Shown in pieces: positions 1 to 7,129 of a stretch of DNA of 51,826 nucleotides. The notes beneath the pieces are model-generated. The model was not told the DNA's origin and made no database searches. It saw only the letters and a list, made by a program, of their open reading frames with translations. A program made the position numbers and the translations under genes. Every line of letters starts with the position of its first letter. Position 1 is the stretch's first letter. The DNA comes from Acinetobacter sp. A2. GTDB taxonomy: Bacteria > Pseudomonadota > Gammaproteobacteria > Pseudomonadales > Moraxellaceae. Location of the stretch: assembly GCF_012371325.1 (NCBI RefSeq), contig NZ_JAAZQX010000019.1:1-51826 (forward strand). The letters are read 5' to 3'.

Positions 1-75
1 GGCGTCCCTACGGGGATTCGAACCCCGGTTACCGCCGTGAAAGGGCGATGTCCTAGGCCTCTAGACGATAGGGAC
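1..75 (-). tRNA. tRNA-Glu (anticodon TTC), copy 1
   Basis: Read on the minus strand, this folds as a standard tRNA: 7-bp acceptor GTCCCTA/TAGGGAC, a GGTTCGAATCC T-loop, and anticodon TTC (complement at 39-41). Discriminator G is followed by CC; the final A of CCA lies just outside the window. It is almost identical to the copies at 101-176 and 2018-2093. It lies 25 bp downstream of copy 2 and is probably co-transcribed with it. Confidence 0.97.
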
Positions 76-100
76 TTAAAAAAATACTTACTTCTGAAAT

Positions 101-176
101 TGGCGTCCCTACGGGGATTCGAACCCCGGTTACCGCCGTGAAAGGGCGATGTCCTAGGCCTCTAGACGATAGGGAC
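101..176 (-). tRNA. tRNA-Glu (anticodon TTC), copy 2
   Basis: A complete 76-nt tRNA including an encoded CCA (TGG at 101-103 on the plus strand). The acceptor, anticodon TTC and T-loop match copy 1. The promoter at 194-222 should drive copies 2 and 1 as one precursor. Confidence 0.97.
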
Positions 177-193
177 GTTTCAGAGGTGGGCGT

Positions 194-222
194 ATAATAG
201 GGCGTATATTGGGGGGTGTCAA
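194..222 (-). promoter_or_regulatory. Promoter of the tRNA-Glu copy 2/copy 1 pair
   Basis: On the minus strand, TTGACA (complement at 217-222) is followed after 17 bp by TATTAT (194-199). The tRNA 5' end is 18 bp further on. The same spacing occurs upstream of copy 3, so the two promoters look duplicated together with their genes. Confidence 0.75.
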
Positions 223-403
223 ACGCTTTTCTGCAATAATTTTGAAAAAAATGTCCGACTGGATAAAATTAAAACTATTCAGCTCAAGTCATTGCATTTA
301 AGTGGTAAAAATCATGCTTTTCACACAATTTGAAGTGTGCACATTTTTAGTTCAGCTAGTTTAATAATTTATGTAACAACAAGATTGATCTTTAATCTAA
401 ATA

Positions 404-452
404 CAACGCAAAAATAAAACAGGAGAATAATCTTTTAGATTACCCTCCTGTT
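404..452 (-). terminator. Intrinsic terminator of the amino acid permease
   Basis: AACAGGAG (418-425) pairs with CTCCTGTT (445-452), and TAATCT (428-433) pairs with AGATTA (437-442) inside it. On the minus strand the hairpin is followed by a T-rich run (TTTTATTTTT, down to 404). It lies 37 bp past the permease stop codon. The rest of 177-488 shows only the tRNA promoter and no gene. Confidence 0.8.
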
Positions 453-488
453 CGTATTCATTTTTAAAGTGAACTGTTGAATATAGAC

Positions 489-1907
489 TTATGATTTTGG
501 ATGATAAATCGTGTAATAGCTGATATAGCACAGTGCAATAAAAATCATACAGCCAATAAAGCCAGCCCACATTTCAGGGTCAAATACCATGCTAAGGCAG
601 GTGATAAAGCAAAACACAAAACCTAAAATAGGGACAAGCGGGAACAGTGGTGATGCAAAGCCAAGGTCTTGAACGGTTTTACCTTGTTTATACCATTGAC
701 GTCGGAAATTGAACTGGCTTAAACAAATACTCATCCACACCACTACCATAGTAAACGCAGCAACACCCAACAGGTTTTTAAAGATGGTTTCAGGTGCGAA
801 TTGTTCAGACAATAAACCTGGCATTGCCCCTAACATCGTTACCATCACTGCAATGTATGGAATACCGCGTGCATTCACTTTAGAGAAAATCTGCGGTAAT
901 TGTTTTTGATGTGACAACGACCACATCATCCGTGAAGCTGCAAATAAGCCAGAGTTTGCAGCAGACAGTAAAGCTGTAATAATCACAAAGCGAATAATAT
1001 CTTCTGCATAAGGAATACCAATCTGATTAAACACGGTCACAAAAGGACTGCTGCTGACGCCTTCAGCGGCCAAACCTGCAGCCTGATGAGGCAATAAGGC
1101 ACTGATCACGACAATTGTACCCACAAAGAAAATCAACAGGCGGAAAATGGCAGTGTTAATGGCTTTGGGTACATTTTTGGCAGGATCTTTAGTTTCACCT
1201 GCAGCGACACCAATTAGCTCAGTGCCTGAAAAGGCAAAATTCACAATTAACATGGTGGCAAAAATAGGGAGTAAACCTTCAGGAAACCAGCCTTGTGCGG
1301 TCAAATTGCTGAATAATGGTGCGGAGCTATAACCTTGATAAGATACAGCGCCAAAAATAGCCATTAAACCCAAAACAATAAAGGCAATTACGGTGACTAC
1401 TTTGACTAATGACAGCCAAAATTCAGACTCTGCAAAAAGGCGGGTTGAAATCATATTCAAACTGAACACGACGCCACCAAAAATGAGTGTCCAAATCCAC
1501 ATGGAAATATGCGGAAACCATTCCTGCATGAGCAAGGCAGCAGCGGTAAACTCTGTACCCAAGGTGACTGACCACGTGAGCCAATACAGCCAAGTAATGG
1601 TATAACCCGTGCCTGGGCCAATATATTGTTTGGCATAAGCACCAAATGAACCTGAAACAGGCAAGTGTACGGCAAGTTCGCCCAAACACAGCATGACCAT
1701 GTAGGCAATTAAACCACCAAAAATATACGCGATAATTGCGCCAATAGGCCCTGTTTGTGCAATCACTTCACCTGAGCCAAGAAATAAACCTGTACCAATG
1801 GCTCCGCCCAATGAAATCATAACCAAATGGCGGGTACTCATTGCACGTTTTAAAGGCTCAGCACGACCTTGATGCACAGCATCATTCTGATGATTGGATG
1901 ACTGCAT
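489..1907 (-). CDS. APC-family amino acid permease (LysP/GabP-like)
   Basis: A 472-residue inner-membrane transporter of the amino acid-polyamine-organocation superfamily. It should import an amino acid by proton symport. About 12 hydrophobic helices are visible. The family glycine motif GGAIGTGLFLGSG lies at residues 34-46, and GTELIGVAAGET lies in the middle. Residues 1-22 are polar, as in relatives with a cytoplasmic N-terminus. Overall similarity is nearest to lysine permease LysP, but substrate cannot be decided by eye, so no symbol is given. The start has no clear Shine-Dalgarno; the Met at 1841 is an alternative. The gene sits between tRNA-Glu copies 2 and 3 on the same strand and has its own terminator at 404-452. 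Confidence 0.9.
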   Translation of the reverse strand: MQSSNHQNDAVHQGRAEPLKRAMSTRHLVMISLGGAIGTGLFLGSGEVIAQTGPIGAIIAYIFGGLIAYMVMLCLGELAVHLPVSGSFGAYAKQYIGPGTGYTITWLYWLTWSVTLGTEFTAAALLMQEWFPHISMWIWTLIFGGVVFSLNMISTRLFAESEFWLSLVKVVTVIAFIVLGLMAIFGAVSYQGYSSAPLFSNLTAQGWFPEGLLPIFATMLIVNFAFSGTELIGVAAGETKDPAKNVPKAINTAIFRLLIFFVGTIVVISALLPHQAAGLAAEGVSSSPFVTVFNQIGIPYAEDIIRFVIITALLSAANSGLFAASRMMWSLSHQKQLPQIFSKVNARGIPYIAVMVTMLGAMPGLLSEQFAPETIFKNLLGVAAFTMVVVWMSICLSQFNFRRQWYKQGKTVQDLGFASPLFPLVPILGFVFCFITCLSMVFDPEMWAGFIGCMIFIALCYISYYTIYHPKS

Positions 1908-2017
1908 AAGTGATAGGAGAAAAAATAAAAGAAGCGAAGTATTGTAGAGAAAAACTACAATTCTGCAATCTTGAAAATAATATGTTTGAATTAGAAATAA
2001 TCGTATAGCACGATAAA

Positions 2018-2093
2018 TGGCGTCCCTACGGGGATTCGAACCCCGGTTACCGCCGTGAAAGGGCGATGTCCTAGGCCTCTAGACGATAGGGAC
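2018..2093 (-). tRNA. tRNA-Glu (anticodon TTC), copy 3
   Basis: A complete 76-nt tRNA with encoded CCA (complement at 2018-2020), the same as copy 2. It lies 110 bp upstream of the permease start on the same strand, so readthrough into the permease is possible; no terminator is visible between them. Confidence 0.97.
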
Positions 2094-2110
2094 GTTGTGA
2101 GGTGATGCGT

Positions 2111-2139
2111 ATATTATTAATTTTTAAGGTGAGTGTCAA
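2111..2139 (-). promoter_or_regulatory. Promoter of tRNA-Glu copy 3
   Basis: On the minus strand, TTGACA (2134-2139) and TAATAT (2111-2116) are separated by 17 bp, and the tRNA 5' end is 17 bp downstream. The flanking bases are recognisably related to the copy 2 promoter. Confidence 0.75.
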
Positions 2140-2209
2140 ACCAGAATTAAATAAAATCCAATCACTAAATTGCAATTTGTTTAAAAAATAATAACTCACA
2201 AATAAAGAA

Positions 2210-2941
2210 GGCTCTAGACTAGCAAAATGATTATATTAGTCTAGAATCATGATAGAAAACAGTAAATTAAGTCACTACAAGATTAAAAAAATTATTCAAT
2301 GCTTTTGTGTTGATATTCCTGCTTCCAAAACAGCCTTATTACTCAATTTAAATCGTAATACGATTAACTATTGGTACATGCTTTTTAGAGAAACTATCTA
2401 TGATCATCAAACAGATTTAAGAGCTAAGTTTGTTGGTTCAATAGAAGTAGATGAAAGCTATTTTGGAGCGAAAAGGCAACGTGGGTTTCATGGAAAGTTA
2501 AAGCGTGGTCGTGGGACTCTAAAACAGCCAGTATTTGGAATATTCGAACGTAATGGGCTCGTCTATACTGAAATCGTACCTGACTGTAAAATGAAGACTT
2601 TACAAGAGGTTATCATTGGTAAAGTTTCACTTGAGAGTGTGATTTATAGTGATGGATGGCGTGGCTATAATGGTCTTGTTGATGTGGGTTATTCAAAGCA
2701 TTTTAGGGTAAATCACGGAGCAAATGAGTTTGCTAGAGGAGAATGTCATATAAATGGAATAGAATCATTTTGGAGCTTTTGTAAAAGAAGGCTAGCAAAG
2801 TTTAACGGCATATCAAAAGAGTACTTTGATTATCATCTTAAAGAAACTGAATGGCGTTGGATGAGGGAACCTAATGAGTTAGCAACTGAGCTGTGGAACC
2901 TCATTAGGTAAAATTAAGTGTAAATCTGCTAGTCTAGAGCC
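2210..2941 (+). mobile_element. IS1595-family insertion sequence (IS1016-like), copy 1
   Basis: A 732-bp element bounded by perfect 15-bp terminal inverted repeats, GGCTCTAGACTAGCA (2210-2224) and its complement (2927-2941). It holds one transposase gene. It is identical by inspection to 5383-6114. The 8 bases on either side do not match, so this copy has no target duplication of its own. Confidence 0.9.
2249..2911 (+). CDS. IS1595-family transposase
   Basis: A 220-residue transposase of the ISXO2-like (IS1595) type. It cuts and joins DNA at the element's ends. Visible features are the first catalytic Asp in VDESYFGAKRQRG, the second in VIYSDGWRGY, and the C-terminal INGIESFWSFCKRRL motif carrying the third acidic residue. 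The length fits the short IS1016-like subgroup, which lacks the N-terminal zinc finger extension of larger members. The start ATG at 2249 has no recognisable Shine-Dalgarno. It is directly preceded by an inverted copy of part of the IS end (2237-2245). The frame is intact, so the element is probably active. Confidence 0.92.
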   Translation: MIENSKLSHYKIKKIIQCFCVDIPASKTALLLNLNRNTINYWYMLFRETIYDHQTDLRAKFVGSIEVDESYFGAKRQRGFHGKLKRGRGTLKQPVFGIFERNGLVYTEIVPDCKMKTLQEVIIGKVSLESVIYSDGWRGYNGLVDVGYSKHFRVNHGANEFARGECHINGIESFWSFCKRRLAKFNGISKEYFDYHLKETEWRWMREPNELATELWNLIR

Positions 2942-3037
2942 TTTAGTTTATATGTCATTCATCTGAGGAAGCATGAGTTCTGCAAAAAATCGCGCTAAGC
3001 TAGTTAATAACCAATCCAGAACTGACTTTAATTCATT

Positions 3038-3061
3038 GGTCACAGCATTCAGCCTGTGACC
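3038..3061 (+). promoter_or_regulatory. Hairpin upstream of the first cargo gene
   Basis: GGTCACAG (3038-3045) and CTGTGACC (3054-3061) form a perfect 8-bp inverted repeat around an 8-base loop. It ends 21 bp before the likely ATG at 3083. No U-run follows, so it is more likely an operator or a 5' untranslated hairpin than a terminator. Function is unknown. Confidence 0.5.
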
Positions 3062-3082
3062 AAGAGAAATGGGGTAAAGCCA

Positions 3083-3604
3083 ATGAACAGCATCAGAATA
3101 TCGTTATGTGGCATCCTGTTGGGCACTTGCAGCCTAGGGGTATACGCAGAGGAAGAAAAAGAGGTTGTGACTTTACCGAAGATGACCGTGATGGCCGAAC
3201 CGGAAATGAGTAATGAAACCGGCTATGTGCCATTTGTACAGGAAGAGAAGAATCTGCGTGCGCTCCAGCATCAGGTGATTCGTGGGACATGGAATGCCGA
3301 GAATTTCATGGTCAATCCGGATATCGTTGCCAACCTGGATTTTCAGCCAATACCGGAACCGAATCTGAACTCCCTGTCGCCAGCGCTACAACAGTATGTC
3401 ATGACCATTGCCCAAGGTTTGCAATCCAGTGACCCGACTCAAGGGCTATATACCATTCTGGGAAATTTCGGCATTGACCGTAGTAATAGTATGGATCCAG
3501 ATCGTGGCATCAAGTTCAACATCAATATGGACAAGGTGAATATCGGTTTCCTGGAAAATCAGAATCATACTGTTCCTGCAGTGCAATTGCCGCGATATCC
3601 TTAA
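3083..3604 (+). CDS. Small exported protein, cargo paralogue A (function unknown)
   Basis: A 173-residue protein with a signal peptide: hydrophobic core at residues 4-20 and a likely signal peptidase I cut after Ala22. After it comes VVTLPKMTVMAEPE (28-41), which resembles the TonB-box segment at the mature start of Acinetobacter TonB-dependent receptors. No plug or barrel follows. It is a clear paralogue of the next gene: shared blocks are VTLPxxTVMA, a QE motif, a VNxD motif, LxPxLQQYVxxIAxGLxSxDP and FGIDR. The ATG at 3083 is preferred over the in-frame GTG at 3056, which lies inside a hairpin. I do not recognise a named family. Composition is unlike the flanking IS, suggesting transfer. 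Confidence 0.75.
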   Translation: MNSIRISLCGILLGTCSLGVYAEEEKEVVTLPKMTVMAEPEMSNETGYVPFVQEEKNLRALQHQVIRGTWNAENFMVNPDIVANLDFQPIPEPNLNSLSPALQQYVMTIAQGLQSSDPTQGLYTILGNFGIDRSNSMDPDRGIKFNINMDKVNIGFLENQNHTVPAVQLPRYP

Positions 3605-3622
3605 GGTATTGCTGACAGATCT

Positions 3623-3648
3623 ATCCCCGCCAGTCGGGGATTTTTTAT
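3623..3648 (+). terminator. Intrinsic terminator after cargo gene A
   Basis: ATCCCCG (3623-3629) and CGGGGAT (3635-3641) form a GC-rich stem with a 5-base loop, followed by a T-run. It lies 19 bp after the stop codon, so genes A and B are probably separate transcription units. Confidence 0.88.
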
Positions 3649-3835
3649 TTCTAGAATTTACTGGAAATGGATCATTTATTCTTAATTTCCAGCTAAAAAT
3701 TAGCCTGAAACAAGCACCAGTGATCAGGCTGTAATGACCGTGTATCAACGCTCACAGGAATACTGATCACCTTTACACAAGTTCAAGCAAGAATAAGGTT
3801 TCTCCCACTGAAATGATGATGCGGAGGTTTTCCTT

Positions 3836-4339
3836 ATGCGTCCCCTCGACACAACTTTTCTGATGTTACTGAGCCTGTTTACTGCACTTCGCCTGGTCGA
3901 TGCTCATGCCGCGCCAGATCCCGTCACTTTGCCGACACTGACCGTAATGGCAGATCGTGAATTGCGAGAAGAAACAGAGTTCATGCTTCCCTTGCAAGAA
4001 CAATATAGCCAGAAAAAGGCTTTAAACATGCGGATGATGAAGATTGAACGTGAACTGCAGGACTATACTGTCAATGCTGATTATGCCGGTGATATCGAGA
4101 TTATACCAAGATCTAATCCGGCACGGCTGGATGACTTACCACCGGGCCTGCAGCAATATGTGCAGTCAATTGCTGATGGCTTGCGCTCCGCTGATCCGCG
4201 CGATGGTATTTACCTGATGCTGGCGCCATTTGGTATCGACCGAAATGCCACCAATGTGCAGCGAGCCCGAGAGCAGTTTAATCAGAACAATGTGGACCGG
4301 ACTTTACTGAATCAATGGTGTGCAGCCAATGGCTGTTAA
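3836..4339 (+). CDS. Small exported protein, cargo paralogue B (function unknown)
   Basis: A 167-residue protein. It starts with a signal peptide (hydrophobic residues 8-21, likely cut near Ala23-Ala26). The TonB-box-like stretch VTLPTLTVMADREL follows at 30-43. The middle is charged and helical, and the conserved block LPPGLQQYVQSIADGL precedes the FGIDR motif. It aligns with paralogue A over most of its length. Unlike A, it ends in two cysteines (C162, C167) that could form a disulfide in the periplasm. A good GGAGG (3823-3827) lies 8 bp before ATG 3836, so the start is secure. No known domain is recognised. A secreted or periplasmic role is inferred from the signal peptide only. Confidence 0.78.
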   Translation: MRPLDTTFLMLLSLFTALRLVDAHAAPDPVTLPTLTVMADRELREETEFMLPLQEQYSQKKALNMRMMKIERELQDYTVNADYAGDIEIIPRSNPARLDDLPPGLQQYVQSIADGLRSADPRDGIYLMLAPFGIDRNATNVQRAREQFNQNNVDRTLLNQWCAANGC

Positions 4340-4341
4340 AA

Positions 4342-4398
4342 GCTTCAAGACCGTTTAAGCACGTTGCATCTTTAAAACGTGCTTAAATCGGTTGAAGC
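4342..4398. repeat. Long imperfect hairpin after cargo gene B
   Basis: GCTTCAA (4342-4348) pairs with TTGAAGC (4392-4398), ACCG with CGGT, and TTTAAGCACG with CGTGCTTAAA, around a loop near 4364-4377. It starts 3 bp after the stop codon of gene B. It lacks a clear U-run, so it may stabilise the mRNA end or terminate weakly. Confidence 0.55.
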
Positions 4399-4511
4399 AA
4401 TAGCCCGATGGCTGCTGTAGGTTTTTGTATAGCTAGATTGCTTTTTATCCAAAAAATCAGCATATTGATGAAAAGGTAATCGATGTTTACCTGCAGCAGA
4501 GGAGCATGTGC

Positions 4512-5261
4512 ATGCCACGTGTCTTTGTCATTCTGGCTGGAGCAACGCTGGTGGTCTTTGCTGGCTTGTTCTATCAATACACCATGCAGAAGCAGGATAA
4601 AGCCCAGCTGATTGAATATGAGGCAGTGCTGACCGAAAAGACGGCAGAAATTTTCGAGCAGGCGCAGGATTGGGAAAAACCAATCCAGCTGGAGATTGAA
4701 GAAGAGCGGCTGGATGGTGACTATGCGGTGATGGCCGAGTATGTGCTGGGCCAGATGCGTGATCGTGCCGAAGAACGCAACCAGTACTTACGTGACCTCA
4801 AAGCAGCCAAGTGGGATCAGTTCCTGAATATCGACCGTCTCGCCAAGGATCAGACCCAAGGCTATAAAGAAACCGAAGCCATGCTCAAGCAAGTGCATCA
4901 GATTGTCGATGACTATGAAGCCACCATCAAGCGCCGTGAAGCCAACCAGATTGAAGAAGTGAAACAGCTCGATATCAAGCAGCGTTACCGTCAGCAGTTG
5001 GCACAGAACCTGAGAGCGACCGAGCAGGAAAATGATGCCTATGCCATTTTTGAAATTGAAAAGCAGAGTCTGGCCAAAGCCGATCAGCTCTTTGCCTTGC
5101 TAAAGAAATATAAATGGGAAAAACGCAACCGCATGTTTATGTTCCATGATGAGAAAGCGGTTCAGCCCTTTATCGCGCTATATAAAGATATTGAAAATTT
5201 AAATAAACAGATGCAGCAAATTAAGACGAAAAATCAAAAAATTGTCGAAGAAGCTTTGTAA
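4512..5261 (+). CDS. Membrane-anchored coiled-coil protein, third cargo gene (function unknown)
   Basis: A 249-residue protein with one N-terminal transmembrane segment (about residues 4-23). A long, highly charged, almost purely helical region follows, rich in Glu, Lys, Gln and Arg, and very likely coiled coil. No Cys or catalytic motif stands out. The topology suggests an inner-membrane anchor with a periplasmic rod, but orientation is an inference. ATG 4512 is chosen over 4506 because the GAGGAG at 4499-4504 leaves 7 bp to 4512 and only 1 bp to 4506. It follows the two exported paralogues inside the IS1595 pair and shares their G+C-rich codon use, so the three probably moved together. No family is recognised. 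Confidence 0.72.
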   Translation: MPRVFVILAGATLVVFAGLFYQYTMQKQDKAQLIEYEAVLTEKTAEIFEQAQDWEKPIQLEIEEERLDGDYAVMAEYVLGQMRDRAEERNQYLRDLKAAKWDQFLNIDRLAKDQTQGYKETEAMLKQVHQIVDDYEATIKRREANQIEEVKQLDIKQRYRQQLAQNLRATEQENDAYAIFEIEKQSLAKADQLFALLKKYKWEKRNRMFMFHDEKAVQPFIALYKDIENLNKQMQQIKTKNQKIVEEAL

Positions 5262-5382
5262 CATTTCTTAATAAATAAAATGCTATCTCCATCACATTTT
5301 ATGTATATTGAATTGAATGAATAGAAAAGAAACAACCAATTGCCAGGATGGCGAGCGGTGAAATGATTCATTTGATATTAAT

Positions 5383-6114
5383 GGCTCTAGACTAGCAAAA
5401 TGATTATATTAGTCTAGAATCATGATAGAAAACAGTAAATTAAGTCACTACAAGATTAAAAAAATTATTCAATGCTTTTGTGTTGATATTCCTGCTTCCA
5501 AAACAGCCTTATTACTCAATTTAAATCGTAATACGATTAACTATTGGTACATGCTTTTTAGAGAAACTATCTATGATCATCAAACAGATTTAAGAGCTAA
5601 GTTTGTTGGTTCAATAGAAGTAGATGAAAGCTATTTTGGAGCGAAAAGGCAACGTGGGTTTCATGGAAAGTTAAAGCGTGGTCGTGGGACTCTAAAACAG
5701 CCAGTATTTGGAATATTCGAACGTAATGGGCTCGTCTATACTGAAATCGTACCTGACTGTAAAATGAAGACTTTACAAGAGGTTATCATTGGTAAAGTTT
5801 CACTTGAGAGTGTGATTTATAGTGATGGATGGCGTGGCTATAATGGTCTTGTTGATGTGGGTTATTCAAAGCATTTTAGGGTAAATCACGGAGCAAATGA
5901 GTTTGCTAGAGGAGAATGTCATATAAATGGAATAGAATCATTTTGGAGCTTTTGTAAAAGAAGGCTAGCAAAGTTTAACGGCATATCAAAAGAGTACTTT
6001 GATTATCATCTTAAAGAAACTGAATGGCGTTGGATGAGGGAACCTAATGAGTTAGCAACTGAGCTGTGGAACCTCATTAGGTAAAATTAAGTGTAAATCT
6101 GCTAGTCTAGAGCC
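5383..6114 (+). mobile_element. IS1595-family insertion sequence (IS1016-like), copy 2
   Basis: A 732-bp element identical by inspection to the copy at 2210-2941, with the same 15-bp terminal inverted repeats (5383-5397 and 6100-6114). Its left flank does not match its right flank. Its right flank TAAAGAA matches the left flank of copy 1. Confidence 0.9.
5422..6084 (+). CDS. IS1595-family transposase, identical second copy
   Basis: A 220-residue transposase identical to the one at 2249-2911. It has the same acidic motifs: VDESYFG, YSDGWRGY and INGIESFW. Both copies being intact means either could mobilise the pair or a single IS. The absence of any difference suggests recent duplication or gene conversion. 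Confidence 0.92.
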   Translation: MIENSKLSHYKIKKIIQCFCVDIPASKTALLLNLNRNTINYWYMLFRETIYDHQTDLRAKFVGSIEVDESYFGAKRQRGFHGKLKRGRGTLKQPVFGIFERNGLVYTEIVPDCKMKTLQEVIIGKVSLESVIYSDGWRGYNGLVDVGYSKHFRVNHGANEFARGECHINGIESFWSFCKRRLAKFNGISKEYFDYHLKETEWRWMREPNELATELWNLIR

Positions 6115-6140
6115 TAAAGAATTAGCTGAACGAATCCATT

Positions 6141-6299
6141 TTAATGTTCGGGTGTTTGGTATTGCTTTTCTGCAGCTGTTTCTGTTGCGGGTACAGTTTG
6201 AGTTGGAGTTTCTGCCTTGTCGCTGTCACGGTTAACAATATAGATATATAACGCAGAAGGCGCCAAAATGACCAGAACCAAGAGAATCTTTTTTAACAT
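6141..6299 (-). CDS. Small single-span membrane protein (hypothetical)
   Basis: A 52-residue protein. A positively charged start (MLKK) precedes one hydrophobic helix (residues 5-21). A short polar tail rich in Thr, Pro, Glu and Gln follows. ATG 6299 is preferred; upstream in-frame starts would add a poorly hydrophobic leader. Its stop is 27 bp from the end of IS copy 2, so the insertion lies just past the 3' end of this gene and spares it. Function is unknown; it resembles the short anchored proteins common in Acinetobacter. Confidence 0.5.
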   Translation of the reverse strand: MLKKILLVLVILAPSALYIYIVNRDSDKAETPTQTVPATETAAEKQYQTPEH

Positions 6300-6466
6300 G
6301 ACAGCAAAGCACAAATAATTGAACTGACTCATTATAACCAAATAAAGGTTAAAAGAGTGATTCAGTGCCTAAGGTGAGTAAAAGATAAGTTGTTACTATA
6401 AAAAACATGGCAGACGTTTAACGGCTGCCATGTTTAGATCAATCAAAATGAGAAATTGGGGGGAGA

Positions 6467-7129
6467 TTATGTTTCAGGGTTAAGTAGGGTTTCGACCAAG
6501 TGCGGTGCAAGTTTGTTTAGAATAAAACAAAAGAGTTCCGCTGTTTTTTGAGTATCGTACAGTGCCGAGTGAGCCTCTTTACCATCAAACTCAATACCTG
6601 CCTGAATACATGATTTTGCCAGCACCGTTTGACCAAACATCACAGCACTTAAAGTCACAGTATCGAACACAGAAAAGCTGTGGAATGGATTTTGGTTTTT
6701 AGTGCCTGTACGGGCAATGGCTGCTTGTACAAAGCCTAAGTCAAAATGTGCATTGTGACCCACTAAAATAGCATGGGTACAATTTTGCTGACGTCGCACT
6801 TCATTTATAGATTTGAAAATCCGCTTTAACGCTGTTTTTTCATCTTCAGCCATGGCCACACGCATTGGGTTAAATGGGTCAATCCCAATAAAATCCAATG
6901 AGCGACGGTCTAAATTTGCCCCTTCAAATGGGTTGATATGCGCATGATACGCTTCACCTGGAACAAATTTGCCTTCAGCATCATAAATGATGGGAATAGC
7001 AGCAATTTCCAATAAAGCATCGGTTTGGGCATTAAAGCCTGCGGTTTCAACATCGACCACCACAGGCAAAAAACCACGAAAACGTTGCCCCATAACGGGC
7101 AAAGTTGTATCTGTCACACTTTTCTCCAT
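6467..7129 (-). CDS. rnt: Ribonuclease T
   Basis: A 220-residue DEDDh 3'-5' exoribonuclease. It trims the CCA end of tRNAs during turnover and matures the 3' ends of stable RNAs. Exo I motif VDVETAG lies near residues 25-31, followed by GHNAHFD (Exo II) and [10 protein letters not shown] (Exo III with the DEDDh histidine). Length matches the E. coli enzyme (215). The start ATG at 7129 overlaps the end of pyrC by 16 bp in another frame, so the two genes are co-transcribed and probably translationally coupled. The usual [13 protein letters not shown] start is intact. Confidence 0.95.
   Translation of the reverse strand: MEKSVTDTTLPVMGQRFRGFLPVVVDVETAGFNAQTDALLEIAAIPIIYDAEGKFVPGEAYHAHINPFEGANLDRRSLDFIGIDPFNPMRVAMAEDEKTALKRIFKSINEVRRQQNCTHAILVGHNAHFDLGFVQAAIARTGTKNQNPFHSFSVFDTVTLSAVMFGQTVLAKSCIQAGIEFDGKEAHSALYDTQKTAELFCFILNKLAPHLVETLLNPET

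Larger units (their letters stand above)
2203..6121. mobile_element. Candidate composite transposon: IS1595-family copy, cargo, identical IS copy
   Basis: Two identical 732-bp insertion sequences in the same orientation (2210-2941 and 5383-6114) enclose 2.44 kb with three genes. The outer flanks carry a 7-bp direct repeat, TAAAGAA, at 2203-2209 and 6115-6121. The inner flanks (TTTAGTTT after copy 1, ATATTAAT before copy 2) match neither each other nor the outer ones. Neither IS therefore has its own target duplication, while the pair does. The cargo is visibly richer in G+C than the IS and uses different codons. The IS1595 family normally makes 8-bp duplications, so 7 bp is slightly off. Recombination between two IS copies is an alternative to transposition as a unit. 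Confidence 0.65.

Noticed and set aside
2058..2224. CTCTAGAC shared by tRNA-Glu genes and the IS1595 terminal repeat, considered as tRNA-directed insertion
   Set aside because: The match is 8 bp and lies inside the IS end itself; the target flanks (TAAAGAA) show no tRNA similarity. Probably chance.
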